Below, piece by piece: positions 46,586 through 57,620 of a DNA stretch of 64,000 nucleotides. A program made the translations under genes and the position numbers. Each line of letters starts with the position of its first letter. Position 1 is the first letter of the stretch. The stretch is from assembly GCA_019188255.1 (NCBI GenBank), contig JAETXT010000012.1, forward strand, positions 1,054,001-1,118,000, written 5' to 3'. The notes beneath the pieces are model-generated. The model was not told where the DNA came from. It ran no database searches and worked only from the letters and a program-made list of their open reading frames with translations. This stretch comes from Verticillium longisporum. Its lineage: Eukaryota; Ascomycota; Sordariomycetes; Glomerellales; Plectosphaerellaceae.

Positions 46586-47303
46586 GACGGAGCGCTGCGA
46601 CCCTCCTGTGGGCGCCGAGGGGGGCAGGAACGAAGGCGATCTGTGTGTGTGCCGATGTGGTCGAGGAGCCGCCAGTACGGCAGGCGAAAGAAGAATTGTG
46701 AGGAGTGTCGGCTTGGGGCGGGGTTGTTCCTCTCTCGAGATGCTGTGATTTGTGCTGCAGATGGACAGAGCTGCGGGGAAGAGGATCGATCAATGGCCAG
46801 GCTGCAAATGATCCAATTGGAAGCCGTGCGATGCGACGTATCGAAAGAAGCAAAGCGCAACGAGCGACGAGGAAAGGTTGGACGATGTCGCGATGAGGGT
46901 AGCAGACAGCAGAAGCAAATGCAGAGGCAAAGAAGAGGGGCCTGCAGGTGCAGGCGGAAATGCCACCTTGCGATTAGGACCCTTGCATCGCTGCGTTGCT
47001 GCATCGCTGCGTTGCTGCATTGCTGCATTGCTGCGTTGCTGCATTGTACTGCATTTTACTGCATTGAGCCCTGAGCCGCTAGGGCGCTGGGGAGGACCTG
47101 TCCGGGGCAATTACAGCGACCGCGCTACGGCGCTCCCCTGCTCCGGTACCTGCTAAGGTAAGGTACCTAGGTACGAGTAGGTACCCGGTCGTAGCCAATT
47201 TGACAGCTTCCCTTTCCTAGGTACGGTAACTGCCATCCCTGAATCACGGCAACGACAGCTCCTCCCACTCATCACACGACCTCTCGTCCCCCTCCTCGAT
47301 ACC
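46586..47303. other. Divergent promoter region with microsatellite
   Basis: These 718 bp separate GPI12 (leftward) and the DUF7719 gene (rightward) and contain the GCTGC-type repeat listed separately. A GTACCTAGGTACGAGTAGG palindromic cluster near 47160-47180 (GGTACCTAGGTACC-like words) is a possible regulatory or simple repeat. Confidence 0.5.
46984..47066. repeat. GCATTGCT/GCGTTGCT microsatellite
   Basis: Tandem copies of an 8-10 bp GCTGCATT/GCTGCGTT unit, decaying into TACTGCATTTTACTGCATTG at the right end. It lies in the intergenic region and could form alternative structures. No gene function is evident. Confidence 0.75.
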
Positions 47304-48186
47304 ATGGGCAAAATGGCTCGACAGCGCAGGGAAAAGGCCGCCGGCACCATCAAGCTGGCCCACCCCGACCGCTCCGATCCCACCGAAGAAACTCTGCTCC
47401 AGATGGCCCGCGAACGCGGCCTCTTCCAGCAAGCCGACGCCGATCCAAGAAACAAAACGGCACCCAAATCGACGAAATCGACGAAATCGACGCCCCCCGC
47501 CGAGTCGGACAGCGAAGACGAGGCCGCAGACGCAGACGCCGACGACACGGGCGAGCTGTCGCCACAGGCCGAGCGCATCATGGACTCGCTCCTCTGGACC
47601 GTCAGTCTCGCCATGCTGCACTTTACCCTCGATGTCGTCGTGCAGCATCAGTACGGCATCGACATTGATTGGCACGCCATCATCCTACGCGCTCTGCAAG
47701 CTTTTGCCGGTATGTACCTCCCCATCCACGACCCATGTGGCCATACCCACACGACCATATGGCGTATCCACGACCCATGTGGCCATACCCACAGGACCAT
47801 ATGGCGTATCCACGACCCATGTGGCCATACCCACAGGACCATATGGCGTATCCTTCCACGACTGACCCCATCTGCCCCGACCAGCCCTGCTTGTGCTCTT
47901 CTACGTCCTCCACGCCCACCCCTCGAAGCCAGCGTTCGTCCCGCGCCTGCCTCTCCGATACCAGGATCCTCTCCGCCAGCTCATCTTTTTCACCATGAGC
48001 GTCACGGCCGGCTGCTACCTGATCTACATTACCAACACCTTTGGCTACCTCGCCGTCATGAAAAAGGCCCCCACGCTAGGCTGCCTCTGGGTCTGGGCCG
48101 TTATCGAGCTGCCCTTGGGCCCGGCCGCTGCGAGCCTTGTCATCTGCGCGGCATTCCTGTGGCAGGGCGGCTATGACATCAAATAA
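47304..48186 (+). CDS. DUF7719-type four-TM membrane protein
   Basis: Exons 47304-47709 and 47885-48186 with a 175-bp intron give 235 aa. The N-terminal cytosolic part starts KMARQRREKAAGTIKLAHPDRSDPTEETLLQMA, continues with an acidic stretch (ESDSEDEAADADADD), then four TM helices: LLWTVSLAMLHFTLDVVV, IILRALQAFAALLVLFYV, IFFTMSVTAGCYLIYI and WAVIELPLGPAAASLVICAA. It ends WQGGYDIK. This matches a fungal family of unknown function I know as DUF7719. The intron is unusually long for this window because it contains a 42-bp minisatellite. Only 19 bp separate its stop from that of the next, convergent gene. Confidence 0.85.
47723..47850 (+). repeat. Three-copy 42-bp minisatellite inside an intron
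   Basis: The unit runs ATCCACGACCCATGTGGCCA then TACCCACAGGACCATATGGCGT. Three copies are nearly identical; the first has CACACGACC for CACAGGACC. The unit is 42 bp, a multiple of 3, and remains open on both strands. Copy-number changes would lengthen the intron without touching the splice sites. Confidence 0.88.
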
Positions 48187-48205
48187 AGCGTCAAAGACTC
48201 GAGGC

Positions 48206-49035
48206 TCATCTTGATCGTGACCGCTTGAAGATCGAGCCTGGCAGCCGCCTCTGCCCACTTGGCGGGCTTGCGCTCGACGGGCTCGAGGGCCGGTGCTGGA
48301 TGGCTTCGGCCAGGGATTGCTTTTCTCGAGGACTGACTCGGTCGCGGTGCATCATGCGGTAGACGAGATCTTCCAACCGGTGGATCTGCGCCCGCTGCTC
48401 TGCCATGTCGGCCTGCATCCGCAGGAAGCTCTCTTCCGTCTTGGCCTCCTTCCACTTGGTCTTGCGCTCCAGATCGCGAATCCTCCTGCTTCTGTGGTCA
48501 GCCTGTGTCGGTGATGCCCCTTTCGGCCACGGCGGACCCACGAAGAGATCATGCTCATCTGCGTAAACTGCACTCTCGCCGTCAGCGCGTCCCGCTGCCG
48601 CACCAGCTCGAGCGCCTTGGTCCGCACCGGCAGCCACGCCATGGCCACCGTCGTCGTGAACGTCCAGCTCCGCGGGATGAGCGTCCAGCCGCTGTCCTCG
48701 GCCTTGGCGCCCGCCAGCGCCCTCTCTTCTGTCTCTGCGACGAGCTCCAGGATGCGCTGCTCCAGCTTGACGAGGTCGTCCATCACGAACGAGTACATTT
48801 GGTACTCGGGACGGTCGCGGAGCGCGCTGTCGCCGCCGACCGCCCTGATGAGCTCCACGAGCCACGTGGACTCGGTCTTGTACCAGGAGAGCGACGCCTT
48901 GACGCGAAAGTACTCGTCGTCGCTGTTGCGGAGGTAGCTGACGCGCACGTAGACGGCTGCCACGACGGCAAAGACGAGCGTCACGATGCCGGCAATGTTG
49001 GCGGCGATCGACAGGGGGCTGTCATTGGGGGGCAT
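48206..49035 (-). CDS. Fungal membrane protein with coiled coil, uncharacterised
   Basis: Exons 49035-48542 and 48491-48206 with a 50-bp intron (acceptor CTGACCACAG, branch GCTGAC) give 259 aa. An N-terminal TM (IAANIAGIVTLVFAVVAAVYV) is followed by WYKTESTWLVELIRAVGGD, a helical region, and a second hydrophobic segment (WTFTTTVAMAWLPVRTKAL). A long coiled coil comes after that (LERKTKWKEAKTEESFLRM, QADMAEQRAQIHRLEDLV), then a Ser/Pro/Arg tail (RRLPGSIFKRSRSR). Proteins of this shape occur widely in filamentous fungi without known function. The splice choice is supported because only this acceptor keeps the coiled coil in frame. Confidence 0.75.
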
Positions 49036-50520
49036 TATAGATGAATATAGGCATTAAAGTCAATGGACATGTCCCCGATCAATTGACATGTCTGGTATGC
49101 AAATGACGTGTCTGGCGGTCAATCGAGGTCGTCACCTGTCAGCGATGAGCCAGGGGTCAAAGGTGCCAACCCCTGAAGCTAGCTCGGCCGCCACTTTCGG
49201 GACGAGGGGCGATCAGCCCAGCCACGCCATCTGTCTCGGTCACGTGGAAGACCAACGACATGCTTCGGTTCGGTTTGAGCTGCAGCATCCATCGGGTTGA
49301 TCATTTCTTATCTTTATTTTTGAGCACATTTGTTTAGTTTTCTCAACTCTGTCATCAGATCATGTCAGGTCAGTCAGGTTGATCGGGCCAGAACGTCACA
49401 TTTTCGAGAGGATTTGGAACATTGGTAAAGTATATTGGACCGCGGTGATGCACAGGCTGATGAACAACCATCTTGTTCCATGGATCGGCAAAATACTAGT
49501 TGAAGCTCTCTTCGCCTCACTTTCAAGGTGTCTTTGATGTTGACACTGGGTTGCGGGCCTTGTGTATCTCCTCTTGCTGGGCCTCTTTCAGGGGCAGATC
49601 GGAGTCGCTCGTCAAACGGACATAATCGTTTTCCAATCCCTGCTCTTTCAACACCTGTGAATCTTGGAAGATCGAATCAAGGTTGTGAGTGAACTGAGAA
49701 CAATTGCAACTCCTGTCCCTATCCATTAAACAAGCCCACAGCCTCTCATCACGTGGTAGGTTGGCATTTATGCTCCAACACAAGGGCACAAGAACTGCAT
49801 CAGCTGCGAAAATCTTTGGAAGCATTGGAATACCCATTCTTGACTATCTTTCGATGCATAAACCGCTGTATCCTTCATTGCATGGGCTGCAACACAAAGA
49901 CGCAGAAGCTTGGTACAGACGCGGCGCCTCACCTTAAGAGAACACACAACAGTGTATGTGCCTTGCTTTCTGTCCCCCTTCGTGACGCTCTGCACTCTTC
50001 CTCAGATGCATGTGAGGCTGGGTATCTCTTCGGGTGGCGTCTGAGGCGCCTATCGCCCTGACCTTGATCCTGAGGTCACGGGACGACCACCAACACCACC
50101 CACAGTATCAGCTCAACAGAATGGCAAGCACGATCAGGGACTGCAGTCGTGATCAACGTAGCAAGACGGCAGTCGCGAAGGGCGCTAGTACGTAAAGGGG
50201 GAGGAGAGCTTCGGTTATTGGTGTGTCTCCCCTTCGATTCACAGACCTCACTGCCGACTCCCAACCTCTGTCTGTCTGTCGTCCTCCATCCTCTTTCCCT
50301 TGTGTACTACCTCATCGACACGTTCATCAGATCTTCATCCATCAGTTCCTAAGACCCCTACGCCAACAAGGATCATCACCACCGCGTGTATCACCCAGTA
50401 TCAAAGCCATCCCATCAAAGACACCACTGAAGAACTTTCCTCTTTCTCTGACAAGTACGTCGTCGTCGACCTCCTACCCCGCGTTGCGTGGTGTTAACTG
50501 TTTTGTCCCAGGCAAGCAGC
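49036..50520. other. 1.5-kb intergenic stretch
   Basis: Frames up to about 100 codons (minus 49837-49523, plus 49753-50061) have no recognisable features. The last 300 bp are CT-rich and are probably the leader of the next gene. Confidence 0.45.
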
Positions 50521-51281
50521 ATGTCTGGTGCTCCCTACACCATTCCGTACTCTGGATCCCGCGCAAAGCAAAGGGTCCAGAGGACGGCTATGCTCCCGAT
50601 TCTGCCGCGCCTGGCAACACCAGCAGCGGTTACCAAGCTGCTGAATCGGGTTACAAACAGCCTGTCGTCGCCTCTGACGCTCCAGCTGCCAGCAACGCTC
50701 ACTGCACTGGACAGCACGGCAAGGGAAACACCTACGGAACTCCTCACTCGTCTGCTCTCTGCCACCCCAAGTACGCCAATTCTGGCTCTTCCTACTGCAT
50801 CTACGATGATAGTCCTGGCAAGGGCGAGACTGTTCACCACGTGACCCCTGTGTCGTCCCCCAAGGCAAGTACCCCGAACATCCAAACATGGTCGCCTACT
50901 AACTCGCGTCTATAGAAGAAGAGCACTGTCAAGAACGGCAATGGCCCCAAGACCTACGATGGCGCCTGTGGGGAGCAAGACGTTGTCCCCGATCTTGCTC
51001 CTTTCGACAAGGAACTTGGCAGTCGCCTGCTGTACCCCTGCGGCAACTGCCATCTCTTTATCCTCTACCTCAAGAGAAAGCCTGACTTCTGCGACGTCTG
51101 CCGCATGATTCCCGACTGCAAGGACTGCGGTCGTGACTACCCCGAGATGGGCGGCCAGGGCGTGCGTCGCCCCTCGATCGGCTTCACGTTCCCCAACGGC
51201 AACGTCGCCACATATGACGCCCCTAAGCCCGAGTTTCCCTTTGACCTCGTCGGCGACTACAACTTTGGCCAGAGCAAGTAG
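50521..51281 (+). CDS. CxxC-rich putative zinc-binding protein, GC-AG intron, one frame break
   Basis: The start MSGAPYTIPYSGSRAK is followed, after an apparent one-base loss near 50568, by KGPEDGYAPDSAAPGN and a Ser/Gly/His-rich region. The C-terminal half (second exon, 50916-51281) has YPCGNCHLFILYL, FCDVC and DCKDCGRDYPEMGG: three CxxC pairs, consistent with one or two zinc sites. The intron 50865-50915 starts GCAAGT instead of GT, has the branch CTACTAAC and ends CTATAG. About 236 aa. I do not recognise the family. One extra G at 50568 restores SRAKAKGPEDGY. No signal peptide or TM. Confidence 0.65.
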
Positions 51282-51791
51282 GTTCGCAACAAGGGTCGTG
51301 GTCGTGGCCGATCGGCCCGTCGCGACAGGGACTAAATGCTGGAGGCTAGTATTCTTTTCAGATTGTCGCCCCTCGCGTGGCTTGGCAATGGTGTTATACC
51401 CAGCAATTGACCTTTTGGAATGGGCTATGGATGGACGCATACATGTTTATTGAGTTGCTGGCGCGGCAGCACACGTTTGCCAGCTCGGTTCCGTCAAGAT
51501 TAGGTAGCTATTAGTAGCAGCGTACAATCAAACCATAGCCCAACGCGAGTTCAGCGCAGTGACAGGAGTAGACTGTTGTTTAATGATTGAGCCCGTGTCT
51601 TAGTACTTTCGGTGAATCAAAGGCCCTTTGGGGTGCTGCTATTCACACCCAGCCCGGCAGAAGCACTATCACCACCTCAAAAAAATGCTAGCACTCCCTT
51701 GTGTGCTTTCAAAGTACAGTCCTATCAAAGGCCACTTTGATTAGCAGCTTGTGATGCCAATCTAACCACGCAGAACACACCAGACGCTACA
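51282..51791. other. Intergenic
   Basis: 3' region of the zinc-type gene and upstream region of the small hypothetical gene. Nothing else seen. Confidence 0.45.
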
Positions 51792-52508
51792 ATGCTAGAA
51801 GAAAACAATCGAACCCTCTTCCTCGTCCGCAAGAAGCGCAACTCCAAGCACGACGTCCCCTGCAGTCTCGACTGTCTCCTCTACCCGCGCGGGAAGCCCA
51901 AGCGCGCACCGACGACCCTCTTTGGACGCCTCCTCGCGCTTCTCGGCGTCGACCTGCAGACGCGGCCGAGCAGGGGCGCCGACGAGCGGTGGGTGCACAG
52001 GGGCGGGGCTGGATATCAGCCTGGGCGGCACTGGGGGTGTCCGCGGCCCAACATGTTCTTCGATGACTTGGGAGAGGTAGCAGCGGTGCCTGCTGATGGG
52101 GCGTAGGGGGTGGGGTGCTTGCTGTTCGAATCTTTACTCAATTGGATTATCTGATATATGATGCAGGACATGGTGCATGAATTACGTGATGTTTATGAGG
52201 GGGTGCTCAAGACGTGCCCCATGTGCTTGGACGCAGTGGTCTTGGACGTGTTGCTACTCCGACTTAGTACAGGCACGCCAACCCCGCGACGACCAGCTCT
52301 TGGCCTACTCTACGATAACCATTCAAGCACCTCGCACGTCTCAGGCAGTGGTGTCTATTATATAGTCCTCTCCAGAGAGAGCGCTCTTGCCTACGCGAAA
52401 GCTATAGTAACTGCAGGATCGTTCCCAGACTCCGCACGCTGGCCTCTCGGCTTCGACACCGTTCGCGACATCCTCCGCGCCAATATCGAGCAGCGTGGTC
52501 ATGAATAA
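51792..52508 (+). CDS. Hypothetical protein, tentative two-exon model
   Basis: Frames 51792-52106 and 52158-52508 are in the same register. A 90-nt intron at 52077-52166 (GTAGCA...ATGATGCAG) would join MFFDDLGE to DMVHELRDVYEGVL and remove the TAG between them, giving about 208 aa. The first part is basic (LVRKKRNSKHD, RGKPKRAP). The second has TCPMCLDAVVLDVLLL and ALAYAKAIVTAGSFPDSAR. I recognise no family. The model is weak because the donor is not strong. The gene may be real, partial or a remnant. Confidence 0.35.
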
Positions 52509-53281
52509 TTTCTCGACCTCTTCCTTTTAGAGGCCCTCGACCCTCTTTCTCCATGTGTACGTTACAAACGAATGTTTACCGTCAGCGGCTATGAGGGCCT
52601 CGACATGCGCTCCGAATTCTTGGATTTCGGCAGTAGGCTTGGAATTCGGAGGTCCAGGAAGCCTGCACTGCCATGCCTGGGGACAAATACTTCAGGGAAT
52701 AAATGAAGCAGGGCACAGAGACAGCTGAAGAGAAATGCCTTTTTCAACGTCTAGCTGCCGAGACGAGCTCGGCGCGACACCGCGGCTTCCCTCATGGGTT
52801 GCATGGTTCACGCGCTGGCGCGAGATTGGGCCCGACACGTGGAGCTCTGCAGTCCCCCGGTCAAGCACTTTCGTCTATATGCCGAGCCTCGTGAAATTAG
52901 TTCGACACCGTCAAGGACTGCAGCATCTCCAGCATGCCATGCACGGACGCAGTGCTGTGGCCTATTGTCCAACTCAACTCCTGACGAATATTAAAAGATA
53001 TGGCTCTGCCGAGGGGCGATGGCCGGACGGCAAGTCCATTGCAATGTCACAAAGGGAATGTCGACTTACGCCCCGTCTATCCTCCACCTCGAACGAATAT
53101 AGGGGAAACTGTTGACCAGTTCATCCCCCGCCTAGGGAACCATGCAAACTGGGGTGTGAGTATCTATTTGCATGTTCTCCGCACTTTTATTTAATGATCC
53201 CTGCCGAGAACAACCTCTCGTCAACGGTGACTGAGCATCTGCCGGGGACGCATGTCACTCTACCCAGGCCGGCTACACAAC
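52509..53281. other. Intergenic
   Basis: No gene visible. It ends at the LTR-like fragment. Confidence 0.45.
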
Positions 53282-53484
53282 TGCCAGGAGGCCCCTGCGG
53301 AGCCATGGAACAGGAGGCCAGTTAGGGCCTAGGGACTACGAGAACGTATATATAAGGGTTACGGAGGGTCCTCCTAGTAGCGGAGTGCCAGGGTTTACCC
53401 CTACACCTACCATCTATGACCTGCGGGCCTCGTACGGAAGACCTCTTTACTCTGCTTAACCCCACGCTCTTATAATATCTATCA
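53282..53484. mobile_element. LTR-like fragment related to the solo LTR at 19836
   Basis: It begins TGCCAGGAGGCCCCTGCGGA and shares ordered blocks with the solo LTR: CCCCTGCGGAGCC, ACGAGAACGTATATATAAGG (TATA box), CCTGCGGGCC and GAAGACCTCTTTACTCTGCT. The likely end is TATCA at 53484. I find no target duplication: CACAAC precedes it and GGTTG follows. It may be one LTR of a decayed element whose interior continued to the right, or a solo LTR with eroded flanks. Confidence 0.72.
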
Positions 53485-54806
53485 GGTTGATTCAACGCTT
53501 CGACGATATCAGAAACGCAATCCGGAACTAACGATAACGAGCAACCCGACGGTGACTATCTCTCCCAGCGGTGCTGTGCGTGTGCGATTTCAGGAGGCAG
53601 CATAGAACCTGGCTAGTCAGGGGCCGGCACTGTCGGTACCCACACGAATCCAGCAGCTAGACGAGCATCGGCAACGAAAAATCATTGCCTGCAGTGTTTT
53701 TGCACAATGCTGATACACGCCGCCGGTCCGCTGATATCTTGACTTTGAGGAACATTGCCAGGACGATTCGGATGTACGTCAGCGTTACATGTCGACAAAA
53801 CGCACACATCTCCCGAGCATTGCGAACGGCTCGAGCATGATCCTTGAGGCTGGCCATTTCGCCTGCTGCGGGCAGCTCGGTGTGAACAAAGAGGCAGCCA
53901 GGGACATTACAGTCTTGCGATGTCGATGTAACAGTGATGGTTTGCCATGCATAGAGTGGAGGAACGGGAAGGTTTTTCGGTTGAGTAAGCCTCGTGAGCG
54001 TGAAGTCGAGGGATTCTCGAACTGGTTTGTCAAGGACTTCGTCCCGCCGATGAGGCTGGCCCCTTCCAAGCCAGATGGCATGACAAGGGGTTCCGTCCCC
54101 TGGTCGCGGCCTCGACAGACGCAGTCGTTGCTCGGCCCGGGGGATCCTCAACAGCGCGACGCTTGATCGAGAAATGGCTGATCTGGCTCCGAGTGCGCTT
54201 GATGATCCAACGTCGGCAAACAGCAAAGAGAGTCAAAGCGTTTGGTCGAAAGGAGGCGACGAGTCTTCAAGCAAGGCAGAAAGCCTCGACGTCGTGCAGA
54301 AGCATGCCAGAGGAGGGCACAGAACGCCCTGAGTGTTGGAGAAAGCGACACGGCGAGGAGGAACGCCTCGAGCCTGCAACACACGGAGGACCATGCGCGG
54401 CATCTTTCATAGGGGCGTCAGCCACTACACTGATACTCGTGAGGCATCGTACAAGCAGGAACCAGCTATAGAGCATTGCCCCTTTCATTGAGGGCAACAC
54501 CTCTGGCACCAACGCGCAACGGGACGGCAGTGCGAGGACCAAGCGGCTGGGAAGACGAGACTTCCCTTGTTTTGGCAGCATTTCGAATTTTGAACGATGC
54601 CATGCCAGCATTGTCGATTTTCAGTGCTGCGAGTTGATGCCGCTGGCTGGGACATTCCTGGCCATTGGTGGTGCGGCTGAGATCGAGCACTCGCTTCCAG
54701 ATGACTCATCCATCACCAGGCAGCCATCGTCCCATCACGAACTGCCTCACAGTATCTTGCTTGTTGCACCATTTTAATCACAACTCCATAAACACCAGAT
54801 CCAAAC
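53485..54806. other. Intergenic, possible decayed retroelement interior at left
   Basis: Frames of 100-190 codons on both strands near 53660-54230 have no recognisable domain. The region ends with the promoter of the Nudix gene. Confidence 0.4.
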
Positions 54807-55457
54807 ATGGCAGAAACATTGCCTGAAGCGCACGCACCGAGCCCAGCACCAGCCATGCGCATCGCGTACCCCGCCGGCCTGGACCCCTTCAACCGCTCCG
54901 TGTCCGCCTACCTCGAGGAGCACTACCCGCCCAACTCACACGACGGCCTCGCCACCTGCGCCATGGTATTCGACGCCGAGAACCGCATCCTGCTGCTCCG
55001 GCGCGCCGCGCACGACAGCATGCCCGGCCTCTGGGAACCGCCGGGCGGCGCAGCCGACGAGCCGGACGGCAGCCTGCTCGTGAGCTGCGCGCGCGAGCTC
55101 TGGGAGGAAGCCGGTCTCCTGGCGACGGAGATGATCCGCATCGCGAGCGAGGGCGACGGCATAGCGCCGGGCAACGTGTTTGGCAACCGCACGGGCGAGC
55201 GGGTCTACAGAAAGTTTGCGTTCGAGGTCGGCGTGTCGGGATCGCTCGACGTCCATCTCGACGCCCACGAGCACGACGCCTATGTGTGGGCGACCGAGGA
55301 GGAGATCCGGTCGGGACGGGTCCCGGGCGTGGAGGGTGATCTGCAGCTCACGTTCGGCGCGACGCGCGAGCTCATTTACGATAGCTTTCGGCGGAGGAGA
55401 GAAGAGCCTGCGGAAACGCCGTCGCGGGTAGTGGAGAGGGATGCTGCCGTTCTGTGA
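54807..55457 (+). CDS. Nudix hydrolase
   Basis: An uninterrupted 216-aa protein. The core beta strand CAMVFDAENRILLLRR leads to the Nudix box at residues 80-104: GGAADEPDGSLLVSCARELWEEAGLL. The metal-binding REUxEExGU part (R96-E97...E100-E101...G103) is complete. The upstream Glu of the GX5E part is replaced by Gly and there is one extra residue. After the box come GERVYRKFAFEVGV and ATEEEIRSGRV. The N-terminal 25 residues are Ala/Pro-rich and not obviously a targeting peptide. It probably hydrolyses a nucleoside diphosphate-linked compound in the cytosol; the substrate is not inferable. GC-rich coding sequence, no intron. Confidence 0.88.
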   Translation: MAETLPEAHAPSPAPAMRIAYPAGLDPFNRSVSAYLEEHYPPNSHDGLATCAMVFDAENRILLLRRAAHDSMPGLWEPPGGAADEPDGSLLVSCARELWEEAGLLATEMIRIASEGDGIAPGNVFGNRTGERVYRKFAFEVGVSGSLDVHLDAHEHDAYVWATEEEIRSGRVPGVEGDLQLTFGATRELIYDSFRRRREEPAETPSRVVERDAAVL

Positions 55458-57611
55458 GTATTTTTACGTCATGAGCATGGGATTTGGTATTGGGCTGAGC
55501 CCATGGGCACTTTGTCATGGCGATGCGTTGTTCGGAAAGACATGATATCAGAACGGGCAGGGAAAACTGTCAATACTCCTCACCCCACACGGACCGATGA
55601 CAATTTGTTCCACCAGACTTTGCCACATGGCCTTGCAGTATGAGTCTGGGAGATGCCAGCAGCATAGATCTAGTCCACCGCCAGCATCAAGGGCCGAACA
55701 CGGCAAGGCCACCCCGGCTGCACCGGCCAGCTGTTCGACTCGTACATCCTCCACAGCAGAAATTGCTGCCCAGGATGAAAACAGCCGCTCAAGCTGTGAT
55801 GTCACCGAGGCCGCTCTCGATTGTGCAGCAGCTGCCGCTGCTTCGTGGCACATCGACACCAACGTCTAGACGGCATCGCATGGTTTGAACCCAGGGGCGC
55901 TGGCGTGCCCCGGCTGTGCGGCAAGGGACGCTCTGTCCGGATAGGGCCGTTGAGCCCGGCGCAGAACCCTTTGAGCCAAGGTAGTACACCAGACGATTGC
56001 CGACGACGGCGGCCGTCATTGACCACGATGGAGCTCTTTTGCATTCGTCACGGGAGCGGCATCGGAGCTTTTTTGGCCGATCCAGCCAGGGTCTACGCCT
56101 GGCGTCGAAAAGGGCACACTGGGGGGTTTTTTTTTTTTTTTTTAATCGTCTGTCGTCCGCCATCTGCCGGTATCATCGGCGTCACTCCCATTGGCCTCGT
56201 GCCAAGAGACCTGCGTCGCGATCGGCCGTTGATCGGGAGATGGACAGGATCCTGGGCCGACTACATGATGTGACAATGATCGTAAACATCTCGGAGATGC
56301 CGTCGTCGTGATGAGCTTGCCACCCCTCCCTCCATGCAGATGGCTTGCGTTTCATCTCTTCCTGATGGCAAAATGGCCAATGCTCCCTTGGTTGCTACGC
56401 TCAGATTGCAAGTGCTCAAATGGCATGAATTGGAAATCTGGGCAATGCGGTGGAGCGCTAGGACGTATTGGGGCCATGACATCACGATCGATGAGTTTCC
56501 GATCCCCCGCTTGCACCAGGTATTCACTCGTGGCCTGGGACGCAGCGCGCACTTGGCCTGGTCACATCCTGGCCAGGTTCGCAAGAGCTGAAGGTGCAGA
56601 CACGCGCCGCCTCTTTCTGGGCGCATGTTTCAACGAGAAAGCAACAAGGGGAGCAAAAGAGGACGTATGCGCGTATGCAAGTTGACTGGGCCATGGGGCC
56701 CATGTTGTAACGGGTGGCGGACGTCCTATTGATGGTAGTGCATGCCGGCGCCTCGTTGAAACAGGTTGGTCCGCGGCAGTCGGCGAGCTGTCTGGGAAAC
56801 GTGTGGTAGGGAGACAGGGGGTCACCTGGTCTTGTCAGCATCACCATCCTGCAGATGCTCTATTGCGTGTGGAAAGTGTCGTCTCCTGCTTTCTTGCAGT
56901 TCGGGTCACGAGAGTCGGGCGACCTGCAACGTCCAGGGTCGTGGGGTCGTCGGTGACTCGGCTGCGGGCTGGACAGGGTTAGGCCAGGTCTCGCACATGC
57001 CAAAATTCAGGGCGACCCTAGGGGACTCGATGGGAGTTGCGCAGTAAAATAAAGTCCCCTGTTCGACTTGACCCACATTGATTGCGGCCAAGGTTGGAGA
57101 GAGAGCTTGTTTGGTATCGTGGTGACTGTTCCGACTCATGGTTGTGGGTGCTTCGCGCACGGCAAGGCCGGGTCATCCTGGCGAGGCTGAGTCTGAATTG
57201 GGATGACAGCGGTCAATCAGGCGGTCGGTTGGTCGGTCGAGGAGAAGGAGGTCTTCGGATGCCTGCAAACGGCGCCAGAGTCCGTTAGCGAATGCTGGTG
57301 CCCAATGCAACCGAGATGTGCGGATTTGACATGTCGATACGGGCTTGACTAACCGTGTGACCGCCTCGCCCGCCAAGCCGGCAGCACATCTTATTGTCAT
57401 TACCATGTCCCTGGGCAGCTTGACGAAAAGAAGACTTTGACGCCAAACAAGAAAGGGAAAACAAGAAATGCTCCACTGGCGACCCGGCTCGCCGTGTGCC
57501 GTGACGATCATCAGGCGCAGGGCCTGGGCCTAGACTTTTTTCTCTATCGAATGCGCTGTGCCGCGCTTGGGGGGCTTGGAGGGTGGTGCCTTGGAGGGGT
57601 GTTTGGGTGTG
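55458..57611. other. 2.15-kb intergenic stretch with a G/T homopolymer run
   Basis: No supportable gene. A GGGG run followed by about 17 T lies near 56124-56145. Several 100-150 codon frames cross it on both strands without motifs, so they appear accidental. Confidence 0.45.
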
Positions 57612-57620
57612 CATGCGGCA

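Noticed and set aside
52100..52150. Possible tRNA from the GTTCGAATC word near 52124
   Set aside because: No matching acceptor stem, D-loop or anticodon stem could be folded around it. No other tRNA or rRNA was seen in the window.
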